Positions 1 through 8,659 of a stretch of DNA of 52,449 nt are shown here, piece after piece. The DNA is from Salinivenus lutea (GTDB lineage: Bacteria; Bacteroidota; Rhodothermia; Rhodothermales; Salinibacteraceae), in the NCBI GenBank assembly GCA_002894685.1, contig NCRC01000026.1, positions 1 through 52,449 on the forward strand, read 5' to 3'. The notes under the pieces were generated by a model. It did no database searches. It worked only from the letters and a program-made list of their open reading frames with translations, and was not told where the DNA came from. The first letter of the stretch is position 1. Each line of letters opens with the position of its first letter. Position numbers and translations under genes: made by a program.

Positions 1-1
1 G

Positions 2-331
2 GAGGTGTCCCGCGGGATGGTGCTGTCGGAGCCGGGGACGGTGACCCCGCACAAGGAGTTTGAGTGCGAGGTGTACGTGCTGTCGAAGGAGGAGGGGGGT
101 CGTCACACGCCGTTTTTTGACGGGTACCAGCCGCAGTTTTACTTCCGGACGACGGACGTGACGGGCAGTATCGAACTCGAGGAGGGGGTAGAGATGGTGA
201 TGCCGGGGGACAACGCGACGTTCAAGGCGAAGTTGATCCAGCCGGTGGCCCTGGAGGAGGGGCTTCGGTTTGCGATCCGGGAAGGGGGACAGACGGTGGG
301 CGCGGGCGTCGTCAGTAAGATTCTGGACTAA
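2..331 (+). CDS. tuf: Elongation factor Tu, C-terminal part (5' end outside window)
   Basis: This is the last ~109 codons of EF-Tu, the GTPase that delivers aminoacyl-tRNA to the ribosome. The frame is open from the window edge, so the gene is cut by the window and not broken. The visible part covers domain 3: [17 protein letters not shown], the FRTTDVTG segment and the C-terminal [12 protein letters not shown] run are nearly invariant in the family. The first in-frame start-like codon (GTG at 5) is internal. Its position directly upstream of rpsJ matches the usual end of the str operon (rpsL-rpsG-fusA-tuf). A 132-base spacer carrying a large palindrome separates it from rpsJ. Confidence 0.97.
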   Translation, partial: EVSRGMVLSEPGTVTPHKEFECEVYVLSKEEGGRHTPFFDGYQPQFYFRTTDVTGSIELEEGVEMVMPGDNATFKAKLIQPVALEEGLRFAIREGGQTVGAGVVSKILD

Positions 332-338
332 CGCACAC

Positions 339-449
339 TTTCGAGTTCCGAATGGCGAGTGTCGAATGGCTGCCGGCGGGGTCGGGCGCACTCGGCGCCC
401 GTCGGCAGTAACTGACGCCCATTCGGCATTCGCAACTCGACATTCGAAA
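339..449. repeat. Long imperfect palindrome between tuf and rpsJ
   Basis: Two 31-base arms (339-369 and 419-449) are inverted copies matching at 24 of 31 positions by my alignment. The 49 bases between them contain a second hairpin: CTGCCG...CGGCAG outside a GGGCGC-ACTCG-GCGCCC core. Each arm is built from CGA(A/G)T-type words repeated every 7-8 bases. It could form a large cruciform or an mRNA hairpin in the tuf-rpsJ spacer. No T-tract follows, so it is not a standard intrinsic terminator. A comparable element lies between rpsK and rpsD. Confidence 0.7.
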
Positions 450-463
450 ATCGAGATTGACAC

Positions 464-775
464 ATGGCCACGCAGCAGAAAATCCGTATCAAACTGAAGT
501 CGTACGACCACTCGCTGATTGACAAGAGTGCGGAGAAGATCATCCGCACTGTGAAGTCCACCGGCGCAGTGGTAAGCGGCCCTGTCCCGCTGCCGACGGA
601 GAAAAAAATCTACACGGTGCTGCGTGGGCCGCACGTCGACAAGAAGAGCCGAGAGCAGTTTGAGCGTCGTCACCACAAGCGCCTGATCGACATTCTGTCG
701 TCGAGCAGCGACACGGTAGACGCCCTCATGCAACTTGAGCTTCCGAGTGGAGTCGATGTGGAAATTAAGGTCTGA
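464..775 (+). CDS. rpsJ: 30S ribosomal protein S10
   Basis: At 103 residues this is the normal length for S10, a 3'-domain protein of the small subunit that also serves as NusE in transcription antitermination. The N-terminal [14 protein letters not shown], the central [31 protein letters not shown] loop region (seen in pieces) and the C-terminal SGVDVEIKV are family hallmarks. The start is the ATG at 464; there is no obvious Shine-Dalgarno in GAGATTGACAC just before it. It heads the S10 cluster. The next gene, a lipoprotein, starts 20 bases before its stop codon, which is unusual here. Confidence 0.98.
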   Translation: MATQQKIRIKLKSYDHSLIDKSAEKIIRTVKSTGAVVSGPVPLPTEKKIYTVLRGPHVDKKSREQFERRHHKRLIDILSSSSDTVDALMQLELPSGVDVEIKV

Positions 776-1307
776 CTGGATTGGAGAGAGGCTGTGGCCG
801 GGAGTCCTTGGCGTCCTCCTGAGCGGAGTGCTCCTGGCCGGTTGCGACTCTGGGGGATCTGAGCAGGCCTCTCGGTATCAGACCCTGACGGGAGGACGCT
901 GGGAGATCGCCGAGTTCCGAGTGGACGGAACCGAACTGAGCACTCAGCTCGACCAACAGTATACTTCTGTTTGGATTGAGTTTGCGGGCGGTGGCGACGG
1001 GGGGCGCACGTACGAACTGGTAGGGATCCAGGAACGCGACACCCTCCGGGTCGAAGGAGGCATTTCGCTTCCGGGTCCCGATCTCCTTACTATGGTGGCT
1101 GGGTTTGGGCGTCCGGTAACCTGGACCTTCACGTTGAACCAGCCCGATGAACTTAGCACAAGCGTTCGGTTTCGCCTTCCCAGAGCCCGGGAGGCTGGAT
1201 CCGAGGTCTTCTTAAATACGCTCCTTCCGGGACAAGGATGGGGAGAGGCACAGGCCGTGCGCCTTGACCTTCTCTTTCAGGAGAGTGCCTCACCGAACGA
1301 GAGATAA
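756..1307 (+). CDS. Predicted lipoprotein inserted in the S10 operon, function unknown
   Basis: This is a 183-residue protein with a classic lipoprotein signal: WKLR near the N-terminus, a hydrophobic run, and a lipobox LAGC with the lipidated Cys at residue 30, followed by DSGG. The mature part begins with [19 protein letters not shown] and looks beta-rich, somewhat lipocalin-like, but I do not recognise a family. I chose the ATG at 756, which has GTGGAG just upstream and gives a normal signal peptide; TTG 735 and GTG 747 are in-frame alternatives. The gene overlaps rpsJ by 20 bases and ends 31 bases before rplC, so it is probably co-transcribed and translationally coupled with S10. An envelope protein is not expected between rpsJ and rplC. 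Confidence 0.8.
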   Translation: MWKLRSDWIGERLWPGVLGVLLSGVLLAGCDSGGSEQASRYQTLTGGRWEIAEFRVDGTELSTQLDQQYTSVWIEFAGGGDGGRTYELVGIQERDTLRVEGGISLPGPDLLTMVAGFGRPVTWTFTLNQPDELSTSVRFRLPRAREAGSEVFLNTLLPGQGWGEAQAVRLDLLFQESASPNER

Positions 1308-1338
1308 GCAGAAATTTTTTCGCAAGACGGTTAGTACC

Positions 1339-1986
1339 ATGAGCGCCGGACTGATTGGCAAAAAAGTTGGAATGACCAGCGTCTTCGACGACCAGGGCAA
1401 CAACATTGCCTGCACGGTGGTCGAGGCCGGACCCAACGTCGTCACGCAAGTGAAGAGTGAGGAGGGCCCGGACGGCTACAATGCGGTCCAGCTGGCTTTT
1501 GACGACAAGAAAGAGAAGAATGTGTCCAAGGCCATGAAGGGCCACTTTGCCCAGGCCGATGCGGACCCCAAACACGTCGTCATGGAGTTCCGCGAGTTTG
1601 GCGGCGACGTGGAGCAGGGAGACCAGGTCCGGGTTGAGGACCTGTTCGAGGAGGGAGAGACGGTCGACGTGGTCGGCGTCTCGAAAGGAAAAGGCTTTCA
1701 GGGCGTGGTGAAGCGGCACGGATTCAGCGGGGTGGGAATGACGACGCACGGACAGTCCGACCGCCAGCGCCATCCCGGCTCCATTGGGGCCTCGGCCGAC
1801 CCGTCTCGTGTGTTCAAGGGAATGCGGATGGCGGGGCAGACCGGCGGACGGCGAACCAAGATTCAGAACTTGACGGTTGTGCGGGTTCTCCCCGACCACA
1901 ACGCAATTCTGGTAAAGGGATCCGTGCCAGGGCCTACTGACGGCTACGTCGAACTCCACAAGAAGACGACTGCCGACGCCGAATAA
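1339..1986 (+). CDS. rplC: 50S ribosomal protein L3
   Basis: This is a 215-residue L3, which binds 23S rRNA near the peptidyl-transferase centre. MSAGLIGKKVGMTSVF at the start and GQTGGRRTKIQNLTVVRV near the end are diagnostic. The frame extends upstream to 1264 inside the lipoprotein gene, but the conserved N-terminus fixes the start at ATG 1339. The long loop (KGFQGVVKRHGFSG, then HGQSDRQRHPGSIG) is present. The position after GSIG that is a methylated Gln in E. coli L3 is Ala here (GSIGASADPS), so PrmB-type methylation is not expected. Confidence 0.97.
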   Translation: MSAGLIGKKVGMTSVFDDQGNNIACTVVEAGPNVVTQVKSEEGPDGYNAVQLAFDDKKEKNVSKAMKGHFAQADADPKHVVMEFREFGGDVEQGDQVRVEDLFEEGETVDVVGVSKGKGFQGVVKRHGFSGVGMTTHGQSDRQRHPGSIGASADPSRVFKGMRMAGQTGGRRTKIQNLTVVRVLPDHNAILVKGSVPGPTDGYVELHKKTTADAE

Positions 1987-2069
1987 CGATGAACTTCCGC
2001 ACGGGCGACCGGTACGCCAGGGTTGCGGATTGATGCGCGACTGGAACCACCTGATTTTTCGAACGGACC

Positions 2070-2717
2070 ATGGATGTCGAGATTCTACAGGATGATGGCG
2101 TGGAGGCGGGACGAACCGCCTCCCTTGACCCCTCGATCTTTGAGGTCGAGCCCAATAACCACGTCATCTGGCTGGATGTGAAGCGGATTCAGGCACACCA
2201 GCGACAAGGCACCAACAAGACGAAAGAGCGAAGTGAGGTTCGGGGCTCGGGCCGAAAGCTTTATCGTCAGAAGGGCACCGGGAACGCCCGCGTTGGAGAT
2301 GCCCAGTCGCCCATCCGCCGTGGTGGAGGCCGGGCCCATGGGGCGCGCCCGCGAGACTACTCGCACAACCTGAACCAGAAGGAGAAGCAGCTCGCTCGTC
2401 GCTCCGCCCTCGCCTACAAGGCGCAGGACGACGGCATCCGTGTGGTCGAGGACTTCTCGATGGAGCGCCCGAGCACAGGGGAGCTCACGGACCTGCTCGG
2501 CCTCTTGGGGCTGGGCGATGAGAAGGTGTTGATCGCCACCACCGAGGTGGAGAAGGAAGTGCACCTGAGTGCACAGAACCTTCCGAAGGTCAACGTTCGA
2601 GAAGTGCAGAGCGTGAACACTGTTGATATTCTCGACGCCAACGTGGTCCTCTTCCAGGAGGGGGCGTTGGAATGGATCACGGACGTGCTCTCGACCTCCG
2701 AGCCTGCACACGCATAG
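2070..2717 (+). CDS. rplD: 50S ribosomal protein L4
   Basis: This is a 215-residue L4, an exit-tunnel protein that in E. coli also represses the S10 operon. The conserved RSEVRGSGRKLYRQKGTGNAR segment is seen in pieces around residues 55-75, followed by the extended loop RRGGGRAHGARPRDY that reaches the tunnel constriction, and a C-terminal Rossmann-like half (VLIATTEVE, VNTVDILDANVV). The start is ATG 2070, 83 bases after rplC. An L4-binding leader like that of E. coli is not evident upstream of rpsJ. Confidence 0.96.
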   Translation: MDVEILQDDGVEAGRTASLDPSIFEVEPNNHVIWLDVKRIQAHQRQGTNKTKERSEVRGSGRKLYRQKGTGNARVGDAQSPIRRGGGRAHGARPRDYSHNLNQKEKQLARRSALAYKAQDDGIRVVEDFSMERPSTGELTDLLGLLGLGDEKVLIATTEVEKEVHLSAQNLPKVNVREVQSVNTVDILDANVVLFQEGALEWITDVLSTSEPAHA

Positions 2718-2763
2718 TCCTGGACCGACGACATCCATTTGAGGAGCAAGACCACCGTTTGTC

Positions 2764-3063
2764 ATGAGTAACCGCGTTCTTATCCGCCCGTACGTTACCG
2801 AGAAGACCACCCATCAGATGGAGGAGGGGAAATACTCGTTCGTCTGTGATCTGCGGGCTTCGAAGCCGGAAATCCGTAACGCCATTGAGCAGCGCTACAG
2901 CGGCGTCAATGTGACGAACGTGCGCACGCAGGTTGTGCCGGGCAAGCGCCGGCGCCAGTTTCGTCAGGGCAACATGATTGAGGGCCGCACCTCGGGGTTT
3001 AAGAAGGCCATCGTGGAACTCGATCCTGATGGGGAACAGATTGACTTCTTTGAAGGCATTTAG
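2764..3063 (+). CDS. rplW: 50S ribosomal protein L23
   Basis: At 99 residues this is a normal-length L23, which sits at the exit of the peptide tunnel and docks trigger factor and [27 protein letters not shown] at the N-terminus (seen in pieces) and the basic tip [11 protein letters not shown] are typical. It begins with ATG 2764, 46 bases after rplD, and is followed by an 83-base spacer before rplB, where it is normally found. Confidence 0.96.
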   Translation: MSNRVLIRPYVTEKTTHQMEEGKYSFVCDLRASKPEIRNAIEQRYSGVNVTNVRTQVVPGKRRRQFRQGNMIEGRTSGFKKAIVELDPDGEQIDFFEGI

Positions 3064-3146
3064 CCCGGAGCACGCACCATCACACGCGAATTTCTGAACC
3101 CGTGACAGGCAGCATTGCAGCCTGTCCCAAACCGTCCGAAGACGCC

Positions 3147-3995
3147 ATGGCGATTAAGAAACGCAAGCCGACCATCAACAGTCAGCGGCAGTACTCTGTC
3201 GACGACAAGTCGGACATTACGACGACTGAGCCGGAGCGCAGCCTGCTGGAGCCCCTGAAGAACAAGGGGGGGCGTAACAACCAGGGGCGAATGACGATGC
3301 GCTACCGCGGTGGGGGACACAAGCGCCGCTACCGCCGGATCGACTTCAAGCGGAACGACAAGGACGGGATTCCCGCCCGCGTCGCCACGATTGAGTACGA
3401 CCCGAACCGATCCGCCCGAATTTCGCTGCTGGTGTACGCCGACGGAGAGAAGCGATATATCATCGCGCCGGATGGCATCGAGGTGGGGCAGACGGTCATG
3501 AGCGGTCCCCAGGCGAACACGGATGTTGGGAATTGCCTGTCGCTCAAGAACATTCCCCTTGGCACGCAGGTGCACTGCATTGAGATGAAGCCGGGAAAGG
3601 GAGCGCAGCTCGCCCGGGCCGCCGGCACTCACGCACAGCTTACGGCCCGAGAAGGCGATTACGCCACGCTCGAGCTTCCGAGTGGAGAAACCCGGCTCGT
3701 CCCGTCCAGGTGCCGCGCGACGGTCGGTACAACGAGCAATGTGGAGCACTTCAACATTGAGGTCGGAAAGGCGGGACGCAGCCGCTGGCTGGGACGACGC
3801 CCCCGCACGCGTGGAGTGGCGATGAACCCGATCGATCACCCGATGGGCGGTGGTGAGGGCCGCGCCTCGGGGGGACACCCTCGCTCCCGCAAAGGCGTTC
3901 CGGCGAAGGGCTACAAGACCCGGACCCGCAACAAAGACTCGAACAAGTACATCATTCGGCGCCGCACCGAGTCGAAGAATCGTAAGAAGAAATAA
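3147..3995 (+). CDS. rplB: 50S ribosomal protein L2
   Basis: This is a 282-residue L2, required for subunit association and peptidyl transferase assembly. [18 protein letters not shown] fixes the start at ATG 3147; the frame is open upstream to a GTG at 3102 but those residues are not L2-like. [28 protein letters not shown] (in pieces), [20 protein letters not shown] and [15 protein letters not shown] are conserved. The functionally important His of the NP(V/I)DHP motif is present; the next family His (HPHGGG in E. coli) is Met here (HPMGGG). Confidence 0.97.
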   Translation: MAIKKRKPTINSQRQYSVDDKSDITTTEPERSLLEPLKNKGGRNNQGRMTMRYRGGGHKRRYRRIDFKRNDKDGIPARVATIEYDPNRSARISLLVYADGEKRYIIAPDGIEVGQTVMSGPQANTDVGNCLSLKNIPLGTQVHCIEMKPGKGAQLARAAGTHAQLTAREGDYATLELPSGETRLVPSRCRATVGTTSNVEHFNIEVGKAGRSRWLGRRPRTRGVAMNPIDHPMGGGEGRASGGHPRSRKGVPAKGYKTRTRNKDSNKYIIRRRTESKNRKKK

Positions 3996-4006
3996 CCTTC
4001 CTGAGG

Positions 4007-4023
4007 GCGGCGGACCCCGCCGC
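4007..4023 (+). other. Perfect hairpin in the rplB-rpsS spacer
   Basis: GCGGCGG (4007-4013) and CCGCCGC (4017-4023) form a perfect 7-bp stem around a 3-base loop, 12 bases after the rplB stop. There is no T-tract, so it is not a plain intrinsic terminator; it could mark mRNA processing or stabilise an mRNA end. Confidence 0.5.
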
Positions 4024-4064
4024 TCGCTCACGAGCTTCGTAGGACCTACTGACCGCGACGACTT

Positions 4065-4361
4065 ATGCCCCGTTCCCTCCGCAAAGGACCGTACGTATAT
4101 TACAAGCTTCAGCAGAAGGTTGATGAGCTGAACGAGTCCGACGAAAAGAAGGTCGTAAAGACCTGGAGTCGCGACTCCATTATCACACCGGACTTTGTGG
4201 GACACACCTTTGCTGTGCACAATGGGCACCAGTTTATTCCGGTGTACGTGACCGAGAACATGGTCGGGCACAAGCTCGGAGAGTTTGCTCCTACCCGAAC
4301 CTTTACGGAGCACTCGCGGGCGAAGGTTGACAAGCGTGCCCGCCAGAAGCCCGGACAGTAG
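4065..4361 (+). CDS. rpsS: 30S ribosomal protein S19
   Basis: At 98 residues this is a normal-length S19, a head protein of the small subunit that pairs with S13 near the A site. [11 protein letters not shown] at the start, [24 protein letters not shown] (in pieces) and [14 protein letters not shown] are invariant features. The start is ATG 4065. It follows rplB by 69 bases and precedes rplV by 53 bases in the standard order. Confidence 0.97.
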   Translation: MPRSLRKGPYVYYKLQQKVDELNESDEKKVVKTWSRDSIITPDFVGHTFAVHNGHQFIPVYVTENMVGHKLGEFAPTRTFTEHSRAKVDKRARQKPGQ

Positions 4362-4414
4362 CATCCGCTTCGGTCCCTTCCGACAATCGTCCACCGCCAA
4401 CCGTACGACGAGAC

Positions 4415-4777
4415 ATGCAAGCACGAGCCGTTCGCAAGCACATTCGGAGCTCTCCCATGAAAATGCGCCGCGTGATCAACGTGGTGCGCGGCCGGAGCGT
4501 CCCGGAGGCGGTGGCCATCCTGGACTACATGCCGCAGAAGGTCACCGACGTCATTGAGAAGACGGTCCGGTCCGCGGTCTACAACCTGATGGACCAGTAC
4601 GACGAGCGCTTTGACGAAGGGGAGCTCCAGCTGAAGGAGATCCGGGCGGATGAAGGGCCTACCTTCGACCGCTGGAATGCCCGGGCCCGCGGGCGGGCCG
4701 CCCCGATTCGAAAGCGGACCACCCACCTGACGGTGGTGATTGAGGTCGAAGACGCCGAGCCGGTAGAGGCTGCATAA
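4415..4777 (+). CDS. rplV: 50S ribosomal protein L22
   Basis: This is a 120-residue L22, which binds all 23S domains and lines the exit tunnel. The N-terminal SPMKMRRVINVVRG helix region and the C-terminal hairpin RWNARARGRAAPIRKRTTHLTVV are characteristic; the hairpin is the tunnel-facing, macrolide-relevant loop. The protein ends in an acidic tail (VEDAEPVEAA). The start is ATG 4415. Confidence 0.97.
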   Translation: MQARAVRKHIRSSPMKMRRVINVVRGRSVPEAVAILDYMPQKVTDVIEKTVRSAVYNLMDQYDERFDEGELQLKEIRADEGPTFDRWNARARGRAAPIRKRTTHLTVVIEVEDAEPVEAA

Positions 4778-4825
4778 CACACGCCGACGAGAAACAGTTT
4801 TTGAACAACACGACGAGGTATAGCC

Positions 4826-5542
4826 TTGGGTCAGAAAACACATCCCATCGGATTCCGCCTGGGCGTCATTCGCGGGTGGGACTCCAACTGGTATTCCGAG
4901 GACGACTTTCAGGATAAGCTCGTCGAAGACGAGGAAATCCGACGCTATCTGCACACACGCCTCAAGCGGGCGGGCCTGAGCCGGGTCGTGATTGAGCGCA
5001 CCCCCAAGCGGGTGATCCTCACGCTCCACACCAGCCGTCCCGGCGTCGTGATTGGGCGCGGCGGCTCCGAGGTCGAGAAGCTCAAGGAGGAGCTGGAGAC
5101 CCTGACCGGCAAGGACATCCAGATCAACATCAGCGAGATCAAGCGGCCCGAGCTCGACGCCACACTCGTGGCGAAAAACATTGCGCAGCAGCTGGAGGGC
5201 CGGATCTCCTTTCGTCGTGCGATGAAGCAGGCCATGCAGGCCGCGATGCGCATGGGGGCTGAGGGCGTTCGCATTCGGGCCGCCGGCCGACTGGGGGGCG
5301 CCGAAATGGGCCGGGTGGAGGAGTACCTCGAAGGCCGGGTGCCCCTGCACACGATCCGGGCCGACATCGACTTTGCCCAGGAGACCGCACGGACCATCTA
5401 CGGAACCATCGGAGTGAAGGTCTGGATACACCGCGGAGAGATTCTTGGCCAGCCCGACCTGAGCCCGAACGTGCAGGCGCAGCAGCGCAAGCAAATGAAG
5501 GAGACGCCGGAGGAGCGCCGCAAACGACGCGAAGGCGCGTAG
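4826..5542 (+). CDS. rpsC: 30S ribosomal protein S3 (TTG start)
   Basis: This is a 238-residue S3, part of the mRNA entry site and its helicase activity. Residues 1-15 ([12 protein letters not shown]) match the family start exactly, so translation must begin at the TTG at 4826; GAGGTA lies about 6 bases upstream as a plausible ribosome binding site. A KH domain with the GxxG-type loop IGRGG is present, and the C-terminal domain ends [14 protein letters not shown]. The rare TTG start and modest leader may lower its initiation rate relative to neighbours. Confidence 0.97.
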   Translation: MGQKTHPIGFRLGVIRGWDSNWYSEDDFQDKLVEDEEIRRYLHTRLKRAGLSRVVIERTPKRVILTLHTSRPGVVIGRGGSEVEKLKEELETLTGKDIQINISEIKRPELDATLVAKNIAQQLEGRISFRRAMKQAMQAAMRMGAEGVRIRAAGRLGGAEMGRVEEYLEGRVPLHTIRADIDFAQETARTIYGTIGVKVWIHRGEILGQPDLSPNVQAQQRKQMKETPEERRKRREGA

Positions 5543-5612
5543 ACCGTCCGGCTCATTTAGGGTCTACTGGACCCGTCCATTCCCGACTCACTGAACGTCC
5601 GATTCTGATTCC

Positions 5613-6053
5613 ATGCTGGAACCCAAGCGAACCAAACACCGAAAGGTGCAGCGCAAGCAAGGCCTCACCCGTGGCGAGTACGCTACCAGCGGGACCCGCC
5701 TCAACTTCGGCGACTTCGGCCTGAAGTCATTGGAGAAGGGACAGCTGACGAGCCGGCAACTTGAGGCCGCTCGTGTGGCGATCAACCGACACCTGCAGCG
5801 CGCCGGAAAGGTGTGGATTCGGGTCTTCCCCGACAAGCCCGTCACCAAGACGCCCGCCGAGACCCGGATGGGGAAGGGGAAGGGAGAGCCCGAGCACTAC
5901 GTGGCGCCGGTCCGGAAGGGGAACGTCATCTTTGAGGTCGGAGGAGGAGTGGCCGAGGAAGTTGCCCGTGAGGCGCTGCGCCTGGGCAAGCACAAGCTTC
6001 CGATTAAAACGAAGTTTGTGGTTCGTCCGGGCTACCAGGCCCAGGATGAGTAG
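5613..6053 (+). CDS. rplP: 50S ribosomal protein L16
   Basis: This is a 146-residue L16, which organises the A-site and P-site tRNA region of the large subunit. The N-terminal [18 protein letters not shown] and the central [22 protein letters not shown] (in pieces) are diagnostic. It ends [15 protein letters not shown], slightly longer than the family mean. The start is ATG 5613, 70 bases after rpsC. Confidence 0.97.
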   Translation: MLEPKRTKHRKVQRKQGLTRGEYATSGTRLNFGDFGLKSLEKGQLTSRQLEAARVAINRHLQRAGKVWIRVFPDKPVTKTPAETRMGKGKGEPEHYVAPVRKGNVIFEVGGGVAEEVAREALRLGKHKLPIKTKFVVRPGYQAQDE

Positions 6054-6101
6054 CCCCCTTCGCCCCCGCGTTCCTGCTGACCAACCGATTGCTCGCCACC
6101 G

Positions 6102-6317
6102 ATGGATGCCGATCAGATCCGAGACCTTAGCATTGAGGAAATTGAGAGCCGCATTGACGAAGAGGAAGAGGAACTGGAGGAACTCCAGTTTCAGCACGCC
6201 ATCCGCGGGCGGCTCGAGAACCCGATTCTTCTGCGAACGAAACGGCGCCTCATTGCCCGGTTGAAAACAATCCGGAACGAAAAGCAACGAGACGCCGACG
6301 CGACGGCAGCCCAGTAG
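6102..6317 (+). CDS. rpmC: 50S ribosomal protein L29
   Basis: This is a 71-residue L29, a two-helix protein at the tunnel exit next to L23. MDADQIRDLSIEEIESRIDEEEEELEELQFQ (in pieces) and RLIARLKTIRNEK are typical. It is strongly acidic in the first helix, in keeping with a salt-adapted proteome. It sits in the invariant rplP-rpmC-rpsQ order. Confidence 0.94.
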   Translation: MDADQIRDLSIEEIESRIDEEEEELEELQFQHAIRGRLENPILLRTKRRLIARLKTIRNEKQRDADATAAQ

Positions 6318-6381
6318 CGCCTAGCACGGCGAGCCGGACGCACCGATCGTCCTTCCCGACGAATGAACTGAGGACCCCACG

Positions 6382-6681
6382 ATGGAGACGACAGACCAAG
6401 ACGCAACCGACCAGACGCACCCGACCGACGAGCGCAATGCGCGCAAGGAGCGGATCGGTGTTGTCGTGAGTGACAAGATGGACAAGACCATCACGGTGTC
6501 GGTTCGCCGCCAGATGAAGCACCCGATGTACGGGAAGTATCTTGAGCGGTCGTCGAAGCACATGACTCACGACGAAAACGAAGAAGCGCGCGAGGGCGAC
6601 ACCGTGCGCATCATGGAAACCCGACCGATCAGCAAGAACAAGCGCTGGCGCTTGGTCGAGATTATTGAGCGTGCGAAGTAA
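6382..6681 (+). CDS. rpsQ: 30S ribosomal protein S17
   Basis: This is an S17 OB-fold protein, a primary 16S rRNA binder. At 99 residues it is about 15 longer than the E. coli protein because of a polar N-terminal extension ([19 protein letters not shown]) before the conserved [16 protein letters not shown] core. MKHPMYGKY and the C-terminal [20 protein letters not shown] are conserved. ATG 6382 is the first in-frame start and lies within a reasonable distance (64 bases) of rpmC. Confidence 0.96.
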   Translation: METTDQDATDQTHPTDERNARKERIGVVVSDKMDKTITVSVRRQMKHPMYGKYLERSSKHMTHDENEEAREGDTVRIMETRPISKNKRWRLVEIIERAK

Positions 6682-6705
6682 CAGGCGGTCCACTGCCCGT
6701 CTCCC

Positions 6706-6720
6706 GGGGCGTACCGCCCC
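6706..6720 (+). other. Perfect hairpin in the rpsQ-rplN spacer
   Basis: GGGGCG (6706-6711) and CGCCCC (6715-6720) form a 6-bp stem with a TAC loop. There is no following T-run. It is one of several GC hairpins in the ribosomal spacers. Confidence 0.4.
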
Positions 6721-6758
6721 TGTGATTAACCAGTTGAACCCCGGAACTCGAACCCGTC

Positions 6759-7127
6759 ATGATACAGCAAGAGACTCGACTGACCGTCGCCGACAACAGC
6801 GGCGCCAAGGAAGTGCAATGCATTCGTGTGCTCGGCAGTAGCGGACGCCGCTACGCCGGCATCGGTGACGAAATCGTGGTGTCTGTAAAGTCGGCGATCC
6901 CGAGTGGCAATATGAACAAGGGGGACGTGAGCCGGGCGGTGGTCGTGCGGACCCGAAAGGAGACCCGTCGCGACGATGGCAGCTACATCCGGTTCGACGA
7001 GAACGCGGCTGTGCTCATTAACGCGCAGCAAGAGCCGGTGGGCACCCGTGTGTTTGGACCGGTCGCGCGTGAGGTGCGCCAGAAGCAGTTCTCCCGGATT
7101 GTCTCCCTGGCGCCCGAGGTTCTGTAG
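6759..7127 (+). CDS. rplN: 50S ribosomal protein L14
   Basis: At 122 residues this is exactly the family length. L14 forms an intersubunit bridge and is the docking site of the silencing factor Rsf[27 protein letters not shown] and [26 protein letters not shown] (both seen in pieces) are near-invariant. It starts at ATG 6759, 77 bases after rpsQ. Confidence 0.98.
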   Translation: MIQQETRLTVADNSGAKEVQCIRVLGSSGRRYAGIGDEIVVSVKSAIPSGNMNKGDVSRAVVVRTRKETRRDDGSYIRFDENAAVLINAQQEPVGTRVFGPVAREVRQKQFSRIVSLAPEVL

Positions 7128-7187
7128 CCGCCTACTTCGGTCTCTCCTGCAAACGGAATTGATGCGAACCACAACTTCCCCAACCCC

Positions 7188-7559
7188 ATGAGGCAGAAAA
7201 AGCTCCACGTAAAACAGGGCGACATGGTCATGCTCAACAAGACCATCACGTCCGCAAAATCCGCCGGGGAGGACCGTGAGGCGGGGTACGTCGGAAAAGT
7301 CCTCAAGGTCTTTCCTGATGAGGAGCGCGTAATCGTGGAAGGGGTCAACATCCGCGTCTTCCACGAGCAGCCCAGTCGCTCGAATCCGGATGGGGGGCGC
7401 ATCGAGCGCGAGGCTCCCATCCACGTGTCAAACGTGAACCCGGTGGACAGCGATGGGGAGGCCACGCGGATTGGCCGGAAGAAGGTAGAAGACCCAGACA
7501 CCGGAAAATCGAAGTGGGTCCGCTACGCGAAGACGACCGGCGAAGAGCTGGACGAATAG
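7188..7559 (+). CDS. rplX: 50S ribosomal protein L24
   Basis: This is a 123-residue L24, an assembly initiator protein with an N-terminal KOW motif: KLHVKQGDMVMLNKTITSAK, then GKVLKVFPDEERVIVEGVN (in pieces). The C-terminal part is longer than in E. coli (about 104 residues) and retains APIHVSNVNPVD and RIGRKKVED. The start is ATG 7188. A long 138-base spacer follows before rplE. Confidence 0.96.
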   Translation: MRQKKLHVKQGDMVMLNKTITSAKSAGEDREAGYVGKVLKVFPDEERVIVEGVNIRVFHEQPSRSNPDGGRIEREAPIHVSNVNPVDSDGEATRIGRKKVEDPDTGKSKWVRYAKTTGEELDE

Positions 7560-7697
7560 CCGCCCACTGGGCGTGAATCGTTCATGCACGAGGAACCGTA
7601 ATTGCAACGAATTTATTCCCTTCGTCTGCGCCAGGCTTGCCGATAGCCGGCACGCCGGGACCAGAAAGCATTCATTCGTAACGAACGAGCCGATCTT

Positions 7698-8276
7698 ATG
7701 GCCGACAACGTCCCCCGATTGAAGGAGCGGTACCGAGAAGAGGTGCGTGCCGAACTGACTGACCGGTTTGGGTACGAGAACGAGATGGAGGTCCCGCGCC
7801 TCAAGAAAATTTGCATCAACAAGGGTGTTGGCGAGGCTTCGGAAAATGAGAAGGCCCTCGACGACGCCGTGGAAGAGCTGCGGAAGATTACCGGTCAGCA
7901 TCCGTCCGTCTCCCGGGCGAAGAAGAGCATTTCCAGTTTCGGGATTCGAAAGGGAATGCCGATTGGAGCCCACGTGACGCTCCGCGACGCCCGGATGTTT
8001 GAGTTCTTGGATCGACTGATTACGCTGGCTCTGCCCAATCTCCGCGACTTCGAGGGGGTTCCGGACCACAGTTTCGACGGACACGGAAACTACACGCTCG
8101 GTCTCGATGAGCAAATCATCTTCCCCGAGATCGATGTGGACAACGTGGACCGGATGGACGGAATGGACGTGACCTTCGTTACGAGTGCCGAGACTGACGA
8201 GGAGGCCTACGCGCTCCTGAAGGAGCTTGGAATGCCGTTTGTCCGACGCGGAGATGATGAGGAGGTAGCGGCGTAA
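7698..8276 (+). CDS. rplE: 50S ribosomal protein L5
   Basis: This is a 192-residue L5, which binds 5S rRNA and contacts the P-site tRNA. The conserved [15 protein letters not shown], the [21 protein letters not shown] segment (in pieces) and the C-terminal [19 protein letters not shown] are clear. The start is ATG 7698. It has an acidic C-terminus ([10 protein letters not shown]). Confidence 0.97.
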   Translation: MADNVPRLKERYREEVRAELTDRFGYENEMEVPRLKKICINKGVGEASENEKALDDAVEELRKITGQHPSVSRAKKSISSFGIRKGMPIGAHVTLRDARMFEFLDRLITLALPNLRDFEGVPDHSFDGHGNYTLGLDEQIIFPEIDVDNVDRMDGMDVTFVTSAETDEEAYALLKELGMPFVRRGDDEEVAA

Positions 8277-8327
8277 GGCGCCGAACGCACTGTGCGCGAT
8301 TGATACTGGATAGACCCGACGACCGAC

Positions 8328-8597
8328 ATGGCCAAGAAGAGTTGGATTGCGCGCGAAGAGAAGCGCGAGAAGCTCCACGAAAAATACAAGGACAAGCGCC
8401 AAGAGCTTAAAGAGGAGGGGCGCTGGACCGAGTTGCAGAAGCTTCCGCGCGACTCTAGTCCCGTCCGACAAAATAACCGGTGCGAGCTCTGCGGCCGGAC
8501 GCGCGGGTACCTCCGCAAGTTTGGCGTCTGCCGCATCTGCTTTCGCGAACTGGCCCTGGAAGGAAAAATTCCGGGCATCCGGAAGGCGAGTTGGTAA
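8328..8597 (+). CDS. rpsN: 30S ribosomal protein S14, long form with zinc-binding cysteines
   Basis: This S14 has 89 residues, the length of the long, usually cysteine-free bacterial type, including the N-terminal [16 protein letters not shown] helix. Yet the core carries CELC (C52, C55) and CRIC (C68, C71) separated by 12 residues, the exact spacing of the zinc ribbon of short S14 proteins such as the main one of Bacillus. It ends IPGIRKASW as the family does. S14 assembles late in the 30S head. The combination of long N-terminus and intact zinc motif is noteworthy and may reflect an ancestral or recombinant form. Confidence 0.96.
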   Translation: MAKKSWIAREEKREKLHEKYKDKRQELKEEGRWTELQKLPRDSSPVRQNNRCELCGRTRGYLRKFGVCRICFRELALEGKIPGIRKASW

Positions 8598-8659
8598 CGA
8601 CCGGACCTTGCCTTCGACCCTCTCCCGAGTGTATCGACCATTGACGACCTGATAGCATC

